This document shows, piece after piece, positions 1-9,827 of a stretch of 64,000 bases of DNA; within the stretch, counting starts at the first letter, position 1, and each line of letters begins with the position of its first letter. Below the pieces are notes generated by a model, which did not search any database, was not told the origin of the DNA, and saw only the letters and a list, made by a program, of their open reading frames with translations. Made by a program: the position numbers and the translations under genes. Source of the stretch: Bradyrhizobium diazoefficiens (GTDB taxonomy: Bacteria; Pseudomonadota; Alphaproteobacteria; Rhizobiales; Xanthobacteraceae); contig NZ_JAFCJJ010000033.1 of assembly GCF_018131015.1 (NCBI RefSeq), positions 1 to 64,000 of the forward strand, in the 5' to 3' direction.

Positions 1-157
1 ACGGCTCCTGTGAATGGGTGTGTGACAACCTCATTCTGGCACACTTGATGCCGTAGGGGGCCGTCCACCCCATCACCGCGTGATCTATCGATGGGCGAAG
101 GTGTGAGTACCGCGAGAAGGCTGAACAATTACCAGTCTTCGCCAAACCTCTTGTAGT

Positions 158-190
158 GGTTATGGGTCCCGGCCTTCGCCGGGACGACAG
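158..190. repeat. short intergenic palindrome
   Basis: A perfect inverted repeat (GTCCCGGC, loop CTTC, GCCGGGAC) lies at 166-185, 35 bases beyond the stop of the lldD-like gene. It resembles one half of the larger element at 61522-61642 (GTCCTGGC...GCCAGGAC). The rest of 1-220 shows no gene that I can support. Confidence 0.6.
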
Positions 191-220
191 CTGAGTTTGA
201 AGCGGCGGTTTTTCATCACA

Positions 221-1363
221 TTACGGCGCTTCCGCAATGATGTGATCGTCGATCTCGTCCACCCTGTTGACGCCGCACAGGCCCATGGTGGTGAGCAGCT
301 CCTTCTGGATGATGTCGATCGCCTTGGCGACGCCGGCCTGGCCGCCGGCACCGAGGCCATAGGCATAGGCGCGGCCGATCATGCAGGACTTTGCGCCGAG
401 CGCGAGCGCGCGCATCACGTCCTGGCCGGAGCGGATGCCACCGTCGAACATGATCTCCATCTTGTCGCCCACGGCGTCGGCGATCTCGGGCAGCACCTCG
501 ATCGAGGAGGGCGCGCCGTCGAGCTGACGGCCGCCATGGTTGGATACGACCAGCGCCTGCGCGCCGGTCTTGGCGGCTTCGTTGGCGTCCTCGACGTCGA
601 GGATGCCCTTGATGATGAGCTTGCCCGGCCAGATGCTGCGGACCCACTCGACGTCCTTCCAGTTCAGCGAGGTGTCGAACTGCGACGCGGTCCATTCGGC
701 GAGGCGGTTGAGATCGTCGGCATTCTTCACGTGACCGGCGATGTTGCCGAAGGTGCGGCGCTTGCCCCGCAACACGCCGGCGACCCAGGACGGCTTGGTC
801 GCGAAATCGATCAGCTTCGCCAGCGACCATTCCGGCGGCACGGTCATGCCGTTCTTGATGTCGGCGTGGCGCTGGCCGATCACCTGGAGGTCGACGGTCA
901 GCACGAGCGCGCTGCACTTCGCGGCGATCGCGCGCTGGATCAGCTCCTTGATGAAGCCGCGGTCCTTCATCACGTAGAGCTGGAACCAGAACGGCTTCTC
1001 GACATTGGCGGCAATGTCCTCGATCGAGCAGATCGACATCGTCGACTGCGTGAACGGGATGCCGGCGGCCTGCGCGGCGCGGCAGGCATGGATCTCGCCG
1101 TCGCCATGTTGCATGCCGAGCAGGCCGACCGGCGCCAGCACCAGCGGCATGGCAGCGCGCTCGCCGAGGATCGTGGTCGAGGTGTCGCGCTTGGAGACGT
1201 CGACCAGGATGCGCTGGCGGAACTTGATCGCCTGCAGGTCCTCGCGGTTGGCGCGCAGCGTTTCCTCCGCATAGGAGCCGCGGTCGCAATAGTCGAAGAA
1301 GGCCTTCGGCACGCGGCGCTTATGCAGCGCACGAAGATCGTCGATACAGGTGATGTGCTTCAT
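221..1363 (-). CDS. lldD: FMN-dependent alpha-hydroxy-acid dehydrogenase (L-lactate dehydrogenase type)
   Basis: A 380-residue protein of the LldD / glycolate oxidase family, which oxidises L-2-hydroxy acids to 2-oxo acids with FMN and usually feeds electrons to the respiratory chain. The whole chain is one FMN TIM barrel. The family signature SNHGGRQLDGAPS, holding the catalytic His and the substrate Arg, is present near residues 270-285, and a GGIRSGQDV phosphate-binding stretch follows. The start at 1363 (MKHITCIDD) is chosen because an earlier in-frame Met would add 18 unconserved residues. It is divergent from the small gene at 1483. Lactate is the likeliest substrate, but glycolate or another 2-hydroxy acid is possible. 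Confidence 0.88.
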   Translation of the reverse strand: MKHITCIDDLRALHKRRVPKAFFDYCDRGSYAEETLRANREDLQAIKFRQRILVDVSKRDTSTTILGERAAMPLVLAPVGLLGMQHGDGEIHACRAAQAAGIPFTQSTMSICSIEDIAANVEKPFWFQLYVMKDRGFIKELIQRAIAAKCSALVLTVDLQVIGQRHADIKNGMTVPPEWSLAKLIDFATKPSWVAGVLRGKRRTFGNIAGHVKNADDLNRLAEWTASQFDTSLNWKDVEWVRSIWPGKLIIKGILDVEDANEAAKTGAQALVVSNHGGRQLDGAPSSIEVLPEIADAVGDKMEIMFDGGIRSGQDVMRALALGAKSCMIGRAYAYGLGAGGQAGVAKAIDIIQKELLTTMGLCGVNRVDEIDDHIIAEAP

Positions 1364-1482
1364 GAACGTTTCCCGGGCCTCGTCTTGTCTCGGAAGTCTT
1401 GTATGGAAGTCTTGCATCGGATGATCGAGGGCTCATCTAGCATGGTTGGATGCGCAGCCAAATCGTTTGAGAGGAGTGCGCC

Positions 1483-1650
1483 ATGACGAGACCTCAGGGC
1501 CGGCCGACGCCGGAAGAGATCAAGGAGAAGCAGGACCTCGACGACGCGCTGGAGGAGGGCCTGGAAGAGACCTTTCCGGGCAGCGATCCCGTGAACGTCA
1601 CCCAGCCCGCGCCGAGCCGTGGCGATGGTCATGTGAAGCGCTCCGGCTAG
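1483..1650 (+). CDS. small acidic hypothetical protein (55 aa)
   Basis: A 55-codon gene beginning MTRPQGRPTPEEIKEKQ and carrying an acidic centre (DLDDALEEGLEETFPGSDP). GAGAGGAG lies a few bases before the ATG as a ribosome-binding site. I recognise the EETFPGSDPVN pattern as common in small Bradyrhizobium proteins of unknown function. There is no signal peptide or membrane segment. It is divergently arranged with the lldD-like gene and probably monocistronic. The good start context and recognisable motif argue for a real gene, but its function is unknown. Confidence 0.7.
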   Translation: MTRPQGRPTPEEIKEKQDLDDALEEGLEETFPGSDPVNVTQPAPSRGDGHVKRSG

Positions 1651-1870
1651 GAGGCGGTTCCGCCTCCGCTTCAGAACCTCAGCAGTAAGCACAACGTTAA
1701 CAATAGCTTACCGAGGTACCGGGCCCGCCGGTTCCGTAATGATTCATCATATTTTTTGAATCGAAGTTAGGTGCAATGGCATTATAAGACCTCGGCCAGG
1801 CAGGGATGGGACCCGTTCGGGCGTCCGAAGGTTGTGGTCGGAGGTCCCTGGTTTGGCCTTGGGGGACGAT

Positions 1871-3214
1871 ATGAGTCGCAAATATTTCGGGACGGACGGG
1901 ATTCGGGGCCGCGCCAACGGACTGATCACGCCGGAGCTCGCGCTCAAGGTCGGCCAGGCCGCAGGCCTCGCGTTTCATCGCGGCGATCACCGCCACCGGG
2001 TCGTGATCGGCAAGGACACCCGCCTGTCCGGCTACATGATCGAATATGCCATGGTCGCGGGCTTCACCTCCGTCGGCATGGACGTGCTGCTGGTCGGCCC
2101 GATGCCGACGCCGGCGGTCGCGATGCTGACCAAGTCGATGCGCGCCGATCTCGGCGTGATGATCTCGGCCTCGCACAATCTGTTCGAGGACAACGGCATC
2201 AAGCTGTTCGGCCCGCAGGGCTTCAAGCTCTCCGACGACGTCGAGCGGCAGATCGAGCAGCTGCTCGACGAGCCCATCGAGAAGCGGCTGGCGCAGAGCG
2301 CGAGCCTCGGCCGTGCCCGCCGTATCGACGGCGTGCATGATCGCTACATCGAATTCGCCAAGCGCACGCTGCCGCGCGACCTGTCGCTCGAGGGCCTGCG
2401 CGTCGTGGTCGATTGCGCCAACGGCGCGGCCTACAAGGTGGTGCCGGAAGCGTTGTGGGAGCTGGGCGCCGACGTGGTGCCGATCGGCGTCGAGCCCGAT
2501 GGCTTCAACATCAACAAGGATTGCGGTTCGACCTCGCCGGACGCGCTGTCGAAGAAGGTGCGCGAGCTGCGCGCCGACATCGGCATCGCGCTCGATGGCG
2601 ACGCCGATCGCGTCATCCTGGTCGACGAGCGCGGTCATGTCGTCGACGGCGACCAGTTGCTGGCGGTGATCGCGCAGAGCTGGAAGGAAGACGGCCGGCT
2701 GTCGCGGCCGGGCATCGTCGCCACCGTGATGTCCAATCTCGGCCTCGAGCGCTTCCTGAACGAGCAGGGGATCGATCTGGTGCGCACGCCGGTCGGCGAC
2801 CGCTACGTGCTCGAGCAGATGCTGGGCGGCGGCTACAATCTCGGCGGCGAGCAGTCCGGCCATATCATCCTGTCCGACTACGCCACCACGGGCGACGGCT
2901 TCGTCGCCGCGCTGCAGGTGCTGGCGGTGGTGCAGAAGCTGCGCCGGCCGGTGTCGGAGGTCTGCCATCGCTTCGATCCGCTGCCGCAGATCCTCAAGAA
3001 CGTCCGCCACAAGGGCGGCAAGCCGCTCGACGATTCCGAGGTCAAATCGGCGATCTCCGACGGCGAGCGGCGCCTCAACGGCCACGGGCGCCTGCTGATC
3101 CGCTCCTCCGGCACCGAGCCGGTGATCCGCGTCATGGGCGAGGGCGAGGACCGTCTCCTGGTCGAGGACGTCGTCGACACCATCGTCTCGGCGTTGGGAC
3201 AGGCGGCGGCGTAG
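1871..3214 (+). CDS. glmM: phosphoglucosamine mutase
   Basis: A 447-residue enzyme, the normal GlmM length, that converts glucosamine-6-phosphate to glucosamine-1-phosphate for UDP-GlcNAc, peptidoglycan and lipid A synthesis in the cytoplasm. Visible signatures are the N-terminal KYFGTDGIRG, the phosphoserine loop MISASHN (active Ser about 101), the Mg-binding DGDADR (242-247) and the C-terminal phosphate loop RSSGTEPVIRV. The start at 1871 gives the canonical MSRKYFGTDG N-terminus; the frame is open upstream without family similarity. A palindromic repeat element follows the stop. In many alphaproteobacteria glmM lies near folP or ftsH; here neither is beside it. Confidence 0.97.
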   Translation: MSRKYFGTDGIRGRANGLITPELALKVGQAAGLAFHRGDHRHRVVIGKDTRLSGYMIEYAMVAGFTSVGMDVLLVGPMPTPAVAMLTKSMRADLGVMISASHNLFEDNGIKLFGPQGFKLSDDVERQIEQLLDEPIEKRLAQSASLGRARRIDGVHDRYIEFAKRTLPRDLSLEGLRVVVDCANGAAYKVVPEALWELGADVVPIGVEPDGFNINKDCGSTSPDALSKKVRELRADIGIALDGDADRVILVDERGHVVDGDQLLAVIAQSWKEDGRLSRPGIVATVMSNLGLERFLNEQGIDLVRTPVGDRYVLEQMLGGGYNLGGEQSGHIILSDYATTGDGFVAALQVLAVVQKLRRPVSEVCHRFDPLPQILKNVRHKGGKPLDDSEVKSAISDGERRLNGHGRLLIRSSGTEPVIRVMGEGEDRLLVEDVVDTIVSALGQAAA

Positions 3215-3220
3215 TGTCTT

Positions 3221-3372
3221 CCTTCTCCCCTTGTGGGAGAAGGTGGCGCGAAGCGCCGGATGAGGGGTTCTATCCCAGACCACAACTGCTAGGTCGACTC
3301 GCAGAGGCAGACCCCTCACCCGTCTCGCCGCTACGCGGCGATCCACCCTCTCCCACAAGGGGAGAGGGGCAG
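3221..3372. repeat. palindromic intergenic repeat, family A
   Basis: Two inverted arms (CCTTCTCCCCTTGTGGGAG at the left, CTCTCCCACAAGGGGAGAGG at the right) enclose a spacer with GATGAGGGGT and CCCCTCACCC sub-arms. The same layout recurs at 9600-9737 and 62107-62248, with a half copy at 20565-20652. It sits just after the glmM stop. Nothing else is seen between glmM and the next gene. Confidence 0.85.
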
Positions 3373-3474
3373 ACGAGCGCATCCCAGCCATTTGCGATTG
3401 GCGGTGGTTCGGCCGCTCTTTGCATCGTAGTTCGTTACTAGCGGCGGTTCGCCGCGCCCGCCGGAATCGCTCCC

Positions 3475-4722
3475 TTGAACAAGCCCGTCGTCGTCTCCGA
3501 GGAAACGCTCACCGAGCCCGTCGTCGTCGTCGATGCCACCGTCGCCAAGGCGGCCGCGGGGCCGGCCTATGTCGTGCTTGCCGGCATCAGCGTCTCGCAC
3601 TTCCTCAACGACACCATGCAGTCGCTGATCGCCTCGGTGTATCCGATCCTGAAGGACACTTACGCGCTCGACTTCGCGCAGATCGGCATGATCACGCTGG
3701 CCTTCCAGTTCACGGCCTCGCTGCTCCAGCCCGTGGTCGGCCACTACACCGACAAGAAGGCGCAGCCGTTCTCGCTGGCGATCGGCATGGCCTCGACCTT
3801 CTTCGGCCTCTTGCTGCTCAGCGTCGCCCACCAATATCTCGTCATCCTCCTCGCCGCCGCGCTGGTCGGCCTCGGCTCGGCGGTGTTTCACCCCGAATCC
3901 GCGCGCATCGCGCGGCTCGCCTCCGGCGGCCGCTACGGTTTCGCGCAATCGGTGTTCCAGCTCGGCGGCAGTTTCGGCACCTCGATGGGACCGGTGCTGG
4001 CGGCGCTGATCGTGGTGCCGTTCGGGCAGGGCAGCATCGCCTGGTTCTCCTCCATCGCGTTCCTCGCCATCCTCATTCTCTGGCGCATCGGCCGCTGGTA
4101 CGCGCCGCAGATCACGGCCAGGAAGGCCGCGCCTGTCCACACCCAGCCGGGCGGGCCGAGCTCGCGCCGCGTCGTTGTCGCGCTCCTCGTGCTTGTCGCG
4201 CTCTTGTTCTCGAAGCAGCTCTACGTCTCGAGCCTGTCGAGCTACTACATCTTCTATCTGATCGACCGCTTCGGCGTGTCGACCCAGGCGGCGCAGATCT
4301 ATCTCTTCATCTTCCTCGCCGCCAACGCGGTCGGCGCGTTCTTCGGCGGACCGCTCGGCGACCGCTTCGGCCGCAAGATCGTGATCTGGATCTCGATCGT
4401 CGGCGCGCTGCCGTTCACGCTGGCGCTGCCATATGCCGGGCTCGTCGGCAGCGCCGTGCTGTCGGTGGTGATCGGGCTCATCATCTCCTCGACGACGTCG
4501 TCGATCATCGTCTTCGCGCAGGAGCTGGTGCCGCACCGCTTCGGCATGATCTCCGGCGTGTTCTTCGGCGTCGCCTTCGGCATCGGCGGGCTCGGCGCGG
4601 CTGTGCTCGGCGAGCTCGCCGACCGGACCTCGATCGGCTTCGTCTACCAGGTCTGCGCCTGGCTGCCGGCGATCGGGCTGCTTGCGGTGTTCCTGCCGAA
4701 GCTGCCGCAGCACAGGCGTTAA
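3475..4722 (+). CDS. MFS transporter, fosmidomycin-resistance (Fsr) type
   Basis: A 415-residue polytopic membrane protein with about 12 hydrophobic segments and a cytoplasmic N-terminal tail of about 30 residues. The segment ISVSHFLNDTMQSLIASVYPILK and the following helix, and GGPLGDRFGRKIV in the second half, are typical of the Fsr branch of the major facilitator superfamily, which exports fosmidomycin and other small molecules. The start is a TTG codon at 3475 (MNKPVVVSEET); there is no better ATG upstream. It stands alone between a repeat and the porin-like genes. The physiological substrate is unknown. Confidence 0.87.
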   Translation: MNKPVVVSEETLTEPVVVVDATVAKAAAGPAYVVLAGISVSHFLNDTMQSLIASVYPILKDTYALDFAQIGMITLAFQFTASLLQPVVGHYTDKKAQPFSLAIGMASTFFGLLLLSVAHQYLVILLAAALVGLGSAVFHPESARIARLASGGRYGFAQSVFQLGGSFGTSMGPVLAALIVVPFGQGSIAWFSSIAFLAILILWRIGRWYAPQITARKAAPVHTQPGGPSSRRVVVALLVLVALLFSKQLYVSSLSSYYIFYLIDRFGVSTQAAQIYLFIFLAANAVGAFFGGPLGDRFGRKIVIWISIVGALPFTLALPYAGLVGSAVLSVVIGLIISSTTSSIIVFAQELVPHRFGMISGVFFGVAFGIGGLGAAVLGELADRTSIGFVYQVCAWLPAIGLLAVFLPKLPQHRR

Positions 4723-4949
4723 CGCATCCTCTCTCGCCCCGTTGCGGCTTCACACATCGTTAGCAATTGCGTCGCGCAAAGCGCTGCTTTTTTGCAACGC
4801 TGGCGATGCAAACGCGTGTGTGTGAGAAAAAATCAACCTTAAAAATTAGGGTTAAGTGGCGCTTAAACATTTGGTGCCATCGTCCTCCCGTGAGTTTCCA
4901 GAACGTGAGGCCACCATATTCGGCCTCACCGGCCATAAGGACGAAGCCA

Positions 4950-5780
4950 ATGCGTAGCGTTATGTCTCTCCTTGCCGCGGGCGCGGCGACCCTGATTTCA
5001 TCCATGGCGTTCGCCGCCGACATGCCGATCGCGGCACCGCCCCCCATGTACGCGCCGCCGCCGCCCGCCGACTTCGGCGGCTGGTACCTGCGCGGCGACG
5101 TCGGCATGACCAACCAGAGCGTCAAGAGCTTCGAAAGCGCGCCGACGACCGCACTCCCGTTCACGATCCAGGGCCTTGGCTTCGACTCCTCGCCGTTGTT
5201 CGACCTCGGCGTCGGTTATCGCTTCAACAACTGGTTTCGTGCCGACGTGACCGGCCAGTGGCGCGGAAGGGCCAACCTGCACGGTGCAGCCAATCTCGTT
5301 CTGCCCGGCTACGCCGAGACCAACAACTTTACCGGCAGCAAGTCCGAATGGGTCTTCATGGCGAATGGCTATGTCGATCTCGGCACCTGGTGGTGCGTCA
5401 CGCCGTTCATCGGCGCCGGTGTCGGCACCTCCTACAACAAGATCAGCGGCTTCCGCGACGACGGTGTGATCATCAACGCCGGGGCGCTGAGCAACAGCGT
5501 CACTTACTTCGCCGACAACGGAAAGTGGAATTTCGCCTGGGCGGCTCACGCAGGTCTCGCCTACAAGGTCAATCCCGGCTTCACCGTCGAACTGGCCTAC
5601 AGCTACATGAACCTCGGCGACGCTGCGCCCGGCAACTTCCGCGCCTTCGACAACAGCATTTCGGGGCCGACCACGATCAAGTTCAGGGACATCACCTCGC
5701 ACGACCTCAAGCTCGGCGTGCGCTGGGATCTCAACAGCCCGGCGGTCTACGCGCCGCCGCCGCTCGTCACCAAGGGCTGA
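4950..5780 (+). CDS. outer-membrane beta-barrel protein (Omp25/Omp31-like)
   Basis: A 276-residue precursor. A type I signal peptide (MRSVMSLLAAGAATLISS, then MAFA cleaved before ADMP) is followed by a proline-rich linker (PPPMYAPPPPA) and a beta-barrel with alternating aromatic strands starting GGWYLRGDVG. After the last strand (LKLGVRWDLN) there is a short proline tail ending VTKG, so the usual C-terminal aromatic residue is not at the very end. Small barrels of this family are abundant surface proteins in Rhizobiales. The start at 4950 is set by the signal peptide. A strong hairpin terminator follows, so it is probably a single-gene transcript. Confidence 0.88.
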   Translation: MRSVMSLLAAGAATLISSMAFAADMPIAAPPPMYAPPPPADFGGWYLRGDVGMTNQSVKSFESAPTTALPFTIQGLGFDSSPLFDLGVGYRFNNWFRADVTGQWRGRANLHGAANLVLPGYAETNNFTGSKSEWVFMANGYVDLGTWWCVTPFIGAGVGTSYNKISGFRDDGVIINAGALSNSVTYFADNGKWNFAWAAHAGLAYKVNPGFTVELAYSYMNLGDAAPGNFRAFDNSISGPTTIKFRDITSHDLKLGVRWDLNSPAVYAPPPLVTKG

Positions 5781-5808
5781 TCGTTCACCCCATCGCTTAA
5801 CGTCTCTT

Positions 5809-5839
5809 AACGGCGCGGGATCATCCCGCGCCGTTTTGC
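5809..5839 (+). terminator. Rho-independent terminator of the OMP gene
   Basis: A perfect 12-bp stem (AACGGCGCGGGA, loop TCA, TCCCGCGCCGTT) is followed by TTTTGC. It lies 29 bases after the OMP stop codon. Confidence 0.9.
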
Positions 5840-5948
5840 TTTGCGTATTTTTCATTGCTCGTGGCGTCGAAAGCGTCCGGTGCAACCATTGGTTAAGGTT
5901 AACGAGCCATGATCACTGTCGAAAGTTCGGGGTTGATGGAGCGTTGCA

Positions 5949-6833
5949 ATGCGTAGGCTTTGGTTGGTCGCGGCGGTGTTGGGAGCGGCGTCCGCCGCAC
6001 AGGCGGCCGATATGCCGGACCTGCCCGTGCTGCGCGGCGGCTTCACCGACGGCCTGTCGAAGACGAGCCACAACTGGGACGGCTTCTATGTCGGCGGCCA
6101 GGCCGGCTTCGCCACGTCCAACATCGATTTCAGCCACGCCCCGAAGTCGATGACTGATTTCATGCTGCGCGACAGCGTGCTTCAGGCCCCGGTCGGCGGA
6201 TGGTCGCTGCTGCCGAAGAACCACGTGCAGTCGACCGGATTTGGCGCCTTCGTCGGCCGCAACTGGCAGTATTACGATGCGGTGCTCGGCGTCGAAGCCA
6301 ACTACAGCTACATGAACAACCTGTCGTCCTCGGCAAGCGATTCGATGAGTCGGTTGCTTGCCCCGGCCGACTCGACGGTGCCTAAAGGGCACATCTACTC
6401 CTACGACACCACGCTCGGCGGCGGCGCGTCGCTGAAGCTGAAGGACTACGCGACGTTCCGTGGTCGGGTCGGCTGGGACGGTGGTGAGTTCATGCCCTAC
6501 GCATTCGGCGGCCTTGCGGTCGGACGCGCCGAGGTCTCGCGATTTGCCAGCGTTGCCTGGCAGGCGTGGGACGACTGGGATGAGACCCAGGGCCTCCTGA
6601 CAGTTCACCACCACGATCCACTCCCCGCCCGGTCGCAGACCACCCCGTTGACCCAGGCCGAGCAGCGGACCAACAGCTTCATGTACGGATGGACCGCGGG
6701 CATCGGGATCGAATACGCGCTTTGGCAGTGCATCTTCCTGCGCGGCGAATGGGAGCATGTCGGTTTCTCGAAGGTGAAGGACATCTCCGTCAGCCTGGAC
6801 AACTTCCGTCTCGGCGCCGGCTACAAGTTCTGA
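5949..6833 (+). CDS. outer-membrane beta-barrel protein
   Basis: A 294-residue precursor with signal peptide MRRLWLVAAVLGAASAAQA cleaved before ADMPDLP, then a barrel beginning NWDGFYVGGQAGFATSNIDF and ending LGAGYKF, the C-terminal aromatic signature of Bam-assembled outer-membrane proteins. It belongs to the same broad Omp25-like family as the preceding gene, but it is longer and distinct in sequence. The two genes are separated by a terminator, so they are probably transcribed separately. Structural or surface roles are likely; no enzymatic motif is seen. Confidence 0.87.
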   Translation: MRRLWLVAAVLGAASAAQAADMPDLPVLRGGFTDGLSKTSHNWDGFYVGGQAGFATSNIDFSHAPKSMTDFMLRDSVLQAPVGGWSLLPKNHVQSTGFGAFVGRNWQYYDAVLGVEANYSYMNNLSSSASDSMSRLLAPADSTVPKGHIYSYDTTLGGGASLKLKDYATFRGRVGWDGGEFMPYAFGGLAVGRAEVSRFASVAWQAWDDWDETQGLLTVHHHDPLPARSQTTPLTQAEQRTNSFMYGWTAGIGIEYALWQCIFLRGEWEHVGFSKVKDISVSLDNFRLGAGYKF

Positions 6834-6903
6834 ATCGGTCTCCGCAGCGGTTGACAGCCACCCATCGTCCTGATGCTCTGTCGCGAACGCGGGAGCGGCG
6901 GCG

Positions 6904-7494
6904 ATGCGGATCTACGGCGACATCAACTCGGGCAATTGCCTCAAGGTGAAGTGGGTCTGCGACAAGCTCGCGCTGCCCTATCGCTGGATCGCCGTCGACA
7001 CCATGAAGGGCGAGACCCGCACGCCGCAATTCCTGGCGATGAACGCTGCCGGCCAGGTGCCTACCGTCCTGTTCGATGACGGCCGCACGCTGGCGCAGTC
7101 CAACGCCATCATCCGCTATCTCGCCCGCGACAGCGTGCTGCTGCCGCGCGACGCCTTCACCGCGGCCAAGATGGACGAGTGGCTGTTCTGGGAGCAGTAC
7201 AGCCACGAGCCCTACATCGCGGTGTGCCGCTTCCAGCTCGTCTATCTCGGCAAGAGCGCATCCGAGCTCGATCCCGAGAAGGTCAGGCGCGGCTATGCGG
7301 CGCTCGACCGCATGGAGCAGCATCTGGCCACACACCGCTTCTTCGCCGGCGAAGAGATGTCGCTCGCCGACGTCTCGCTGCTCGCCTATACCCGTCTCGC
7401 GCATGAGGGCGGCTTCGATCTCGGCCGGTACCCGGCGGTCCGTCGCTGGATCGGCGAGGCCGAGGCGTCTCTCGGCTTGCCGCCGGTGCGTTGA
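6904..7494 (+). CDS. glutathione S-transferase family protein
   Basis: A 196-residue soluble protein. Residues 1-78 form the thioredoxin-like domain (MRIYGDINSGNCLKVKW, then GQVPTVLFDDGRTLAQSNAIIRYL, with the cis-Pro and the glutathione-binding QS). Residues 85-196 are the all-helical domain (ADVSLLAYTRLAHEGGFDL with the N-capping box). It probably conjugates or reduces substrates with glutathione; the substrate is unknown. The next gene starts 17 bases after its stop, so the two may be co-transcribed. Confidence 0.9.
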   Translation: MRIYGDINSGNCLKVKWVCDKLALPYRWIAVDTMKGETRTPQFLAMNAAGQVPTVLFDDGRTLAQSNAIIRYLARDSVLLPRDAFTAAKMDEWLFWEQYSHEPYIAVCRFQLVYLGKSASELDPEKVRRGYAALDRMEQHLATHRFFAGEEMSLADVSLLAYTRLAHEGGFDLGRYPAVRRWIGEAEASLGLPPVR

Positions 7495-7511
7495 GTTGCG
7501 GGGCCTTTGCC

Positions 7512-7976
7512 ATGAACGATAAGTCCGTCATCATCCGTCCTGCGCGCCGCGAGGACGTCGCCGCCATCGTCGCCATGCTCGCCGACGATCATCTCGGCCG
7601 CGCCCGCGAGCGGGTGGAAGCGCCGCTGCCATCAGCCTATTACGCGGCCTTCGAGCGCGTCGAGCGCGATCCCAATCTGACGCTCGTGGTCGCCGAAAGC
7701 GAGGGCAGGGTGGTCGGCTGCCTGCAGCTCGCGATCCTGCCGGGCATCAGCTCGCAGGGCGGCATCCGCGGTCTGCTCGAGGACGTCCGCGTCGCCTCCG
7801 ATTGCCGCAGCCGCGGCATCGGCGAGCAATTGGTGCAATGGGCCGTGACGGAAGCGAAGGCGCGCGGCTGCAATCTCGTCGAGCTCTTGACGCATGCGAG
7901 CCGCGTCGATGCGCAGCGCTTCTACAAGCGCCTCGGATTCGCAGCGAGCCATGTCGGCATGACTGTGCGCTTTTGA
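7512..7976 (+). CDS. GNAT-family N-acetyltransferase
   Basis: A 154-residue single-domain acetyltransferase. The acetyl-CoA pyrophosphate loop is seen as VASDCRSRGIGEQLVQWAV (R/Q-x-x-G-x-G/A pattern), followed by the beta-bulge region NLVELLTHASRVDAQRFYKRLGF, typical of this family. The start at 7512 (MNDKSVIIRPA) is preferred over one seven codons upstream because the conserved domain begins immediately after it. It follows the GST gene closely and may share its transcript. The acceptor substrate cannot be told from sequence. Confidence 0.87.
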   Translation: MNDKSVIIRPARREDVAAIVAMLADDHLGRARERVEAPLPSAYYAAFERVERDPNLTLVVAESEGRVVGCLQLAILPGISSQGGIRGLLEDVRVASDCRSRGIGEQLVQWAVTEAKARGCNLVELLTHASRVDAQRFYKRLGFAASHVGMTVRF

Positions 7977-8078
7977 TGCAGCCTTTTGAGCTGCCATTGC
8001 GCAGTCTGCGAAATCGGATCGCGTAGTCGTTCATCTTAATATTCGATAAACTACCCGTTCGTCGTCCGGGTTGTTCCA

Positions 8079-8103
8079 GGAACGAACGATGCTACGGAGC
8101 GTC
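8079..8103 (+). promoter_or_regulatory. possible EcfG-type promoter
   Basis: GGAAC at 8079-8083, a 16-base spacer and CGTC at 8100-8103 come close to the alphaproteobacterial general-stress sigma (EcfG) consensus GGAAC-N16/17-CGTT. It lies 33 bases upstream of the 68-aa gene. The last base of the -10 element is off consensus, so this is tentative. Confidence 0.4.
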
Positions 8104-8135
8104 TGAAACCGGGCTCGGTTGGTTCGGGGATTTCG

Positions 8136-8342
8136 ATGACAACCTATTCGATGATCAAGGTCGGCAACGACTACGTCGTGCAGGCTCATGACAAATCCGT
8201 TTTGAAAGTGGCAAGCCGCCGCCGCGCCGCGCAGTTGATCAGCGAGGCGACCGAGTTGCTGAATGCGCTTGCGGCGGTCGAATCCCCCGAAATCGCACCG
8301 GAATTGCCATCACTCCAGCGTGAGACGCCTGAACTTTCTTGA
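8136..8342 (+). CDS. small hypothetical protein (68 aa)
   Basis: A 68-residue protein (starts MTTYSMIKVGNDYVVQA, then a basic stretch KVASRRRAAQLISEA). No family is recognised, and it has no signal peptide or membrane helix. The start sits in a clean context downstream of a possible EcfG promoter, which would make it a general-stress gene, as is common for such small proteins in Bradyrhizobium. It ends 79 bases before serC and could also be read as a short upstream gene of the serine operon. Confidence 0.6.
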   Translation: MTTYSMIKVGNDYVVQAHDKSVLKVASRRRAAQLISEATELLNALAAVESPEIAPELPSLQRETPELS

Positions 8343-8421
8343 CTGCTCTGCCCGATTCCCGTATCAGCCGCGGCGGGACACCTCCCCCCAACGGGAGGCT
8401 TACTATCTGGAAGGGTAGATC

Positions 8422-9594
<1,173 letters not shown>

Positions 9595-9599
9595 GTTCT

Positions 9600-9737
9600 T
9601 CTTCGCCTGTCCCCGTTCGTACGGGGAGAGGCCGGGTCGCGCAGCGATCCGGGTGAGGGGCTCTCTCCACGAGCACTTCTCCTGTGGCTGCCCCTCACCC
9701 CAATCCTCTCCCCGCAAGAACGGGGAGAGGGAGAGCA
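9600..9737. repeat. palindromic intergenic repeat, family A
   Basis: Outer arms CCCGTTCGTACGGGGAGAGG and CTCTCCCCGCAAGAACGGGG flank inner arms GGGTGAGGGGC / GCCCCTCACCCC. It has the same architecture as 3221-3372 and 62107-62248. It lies between serC and serA and could fold in the joint transcript. Confidence 0.85.
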
Positions 9738-9827
9738 ACAAGCTTCCAAGCCACTCACTCCAAGTCACTCACGCATTTCCGGCCCTCGGGCCGATCCTCC
9801 CTCAGGGACGGTGAAGGACACATCCTC

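Noticed and set aside
1697..3391. Long minus-strand frame opposite glmM, and similar ones opposite serA, the thiolase and the kinase genes
   Set aside because: All are third-position shadows of certain genes, rich in Arg, Asp, His and Ala and without motifs.
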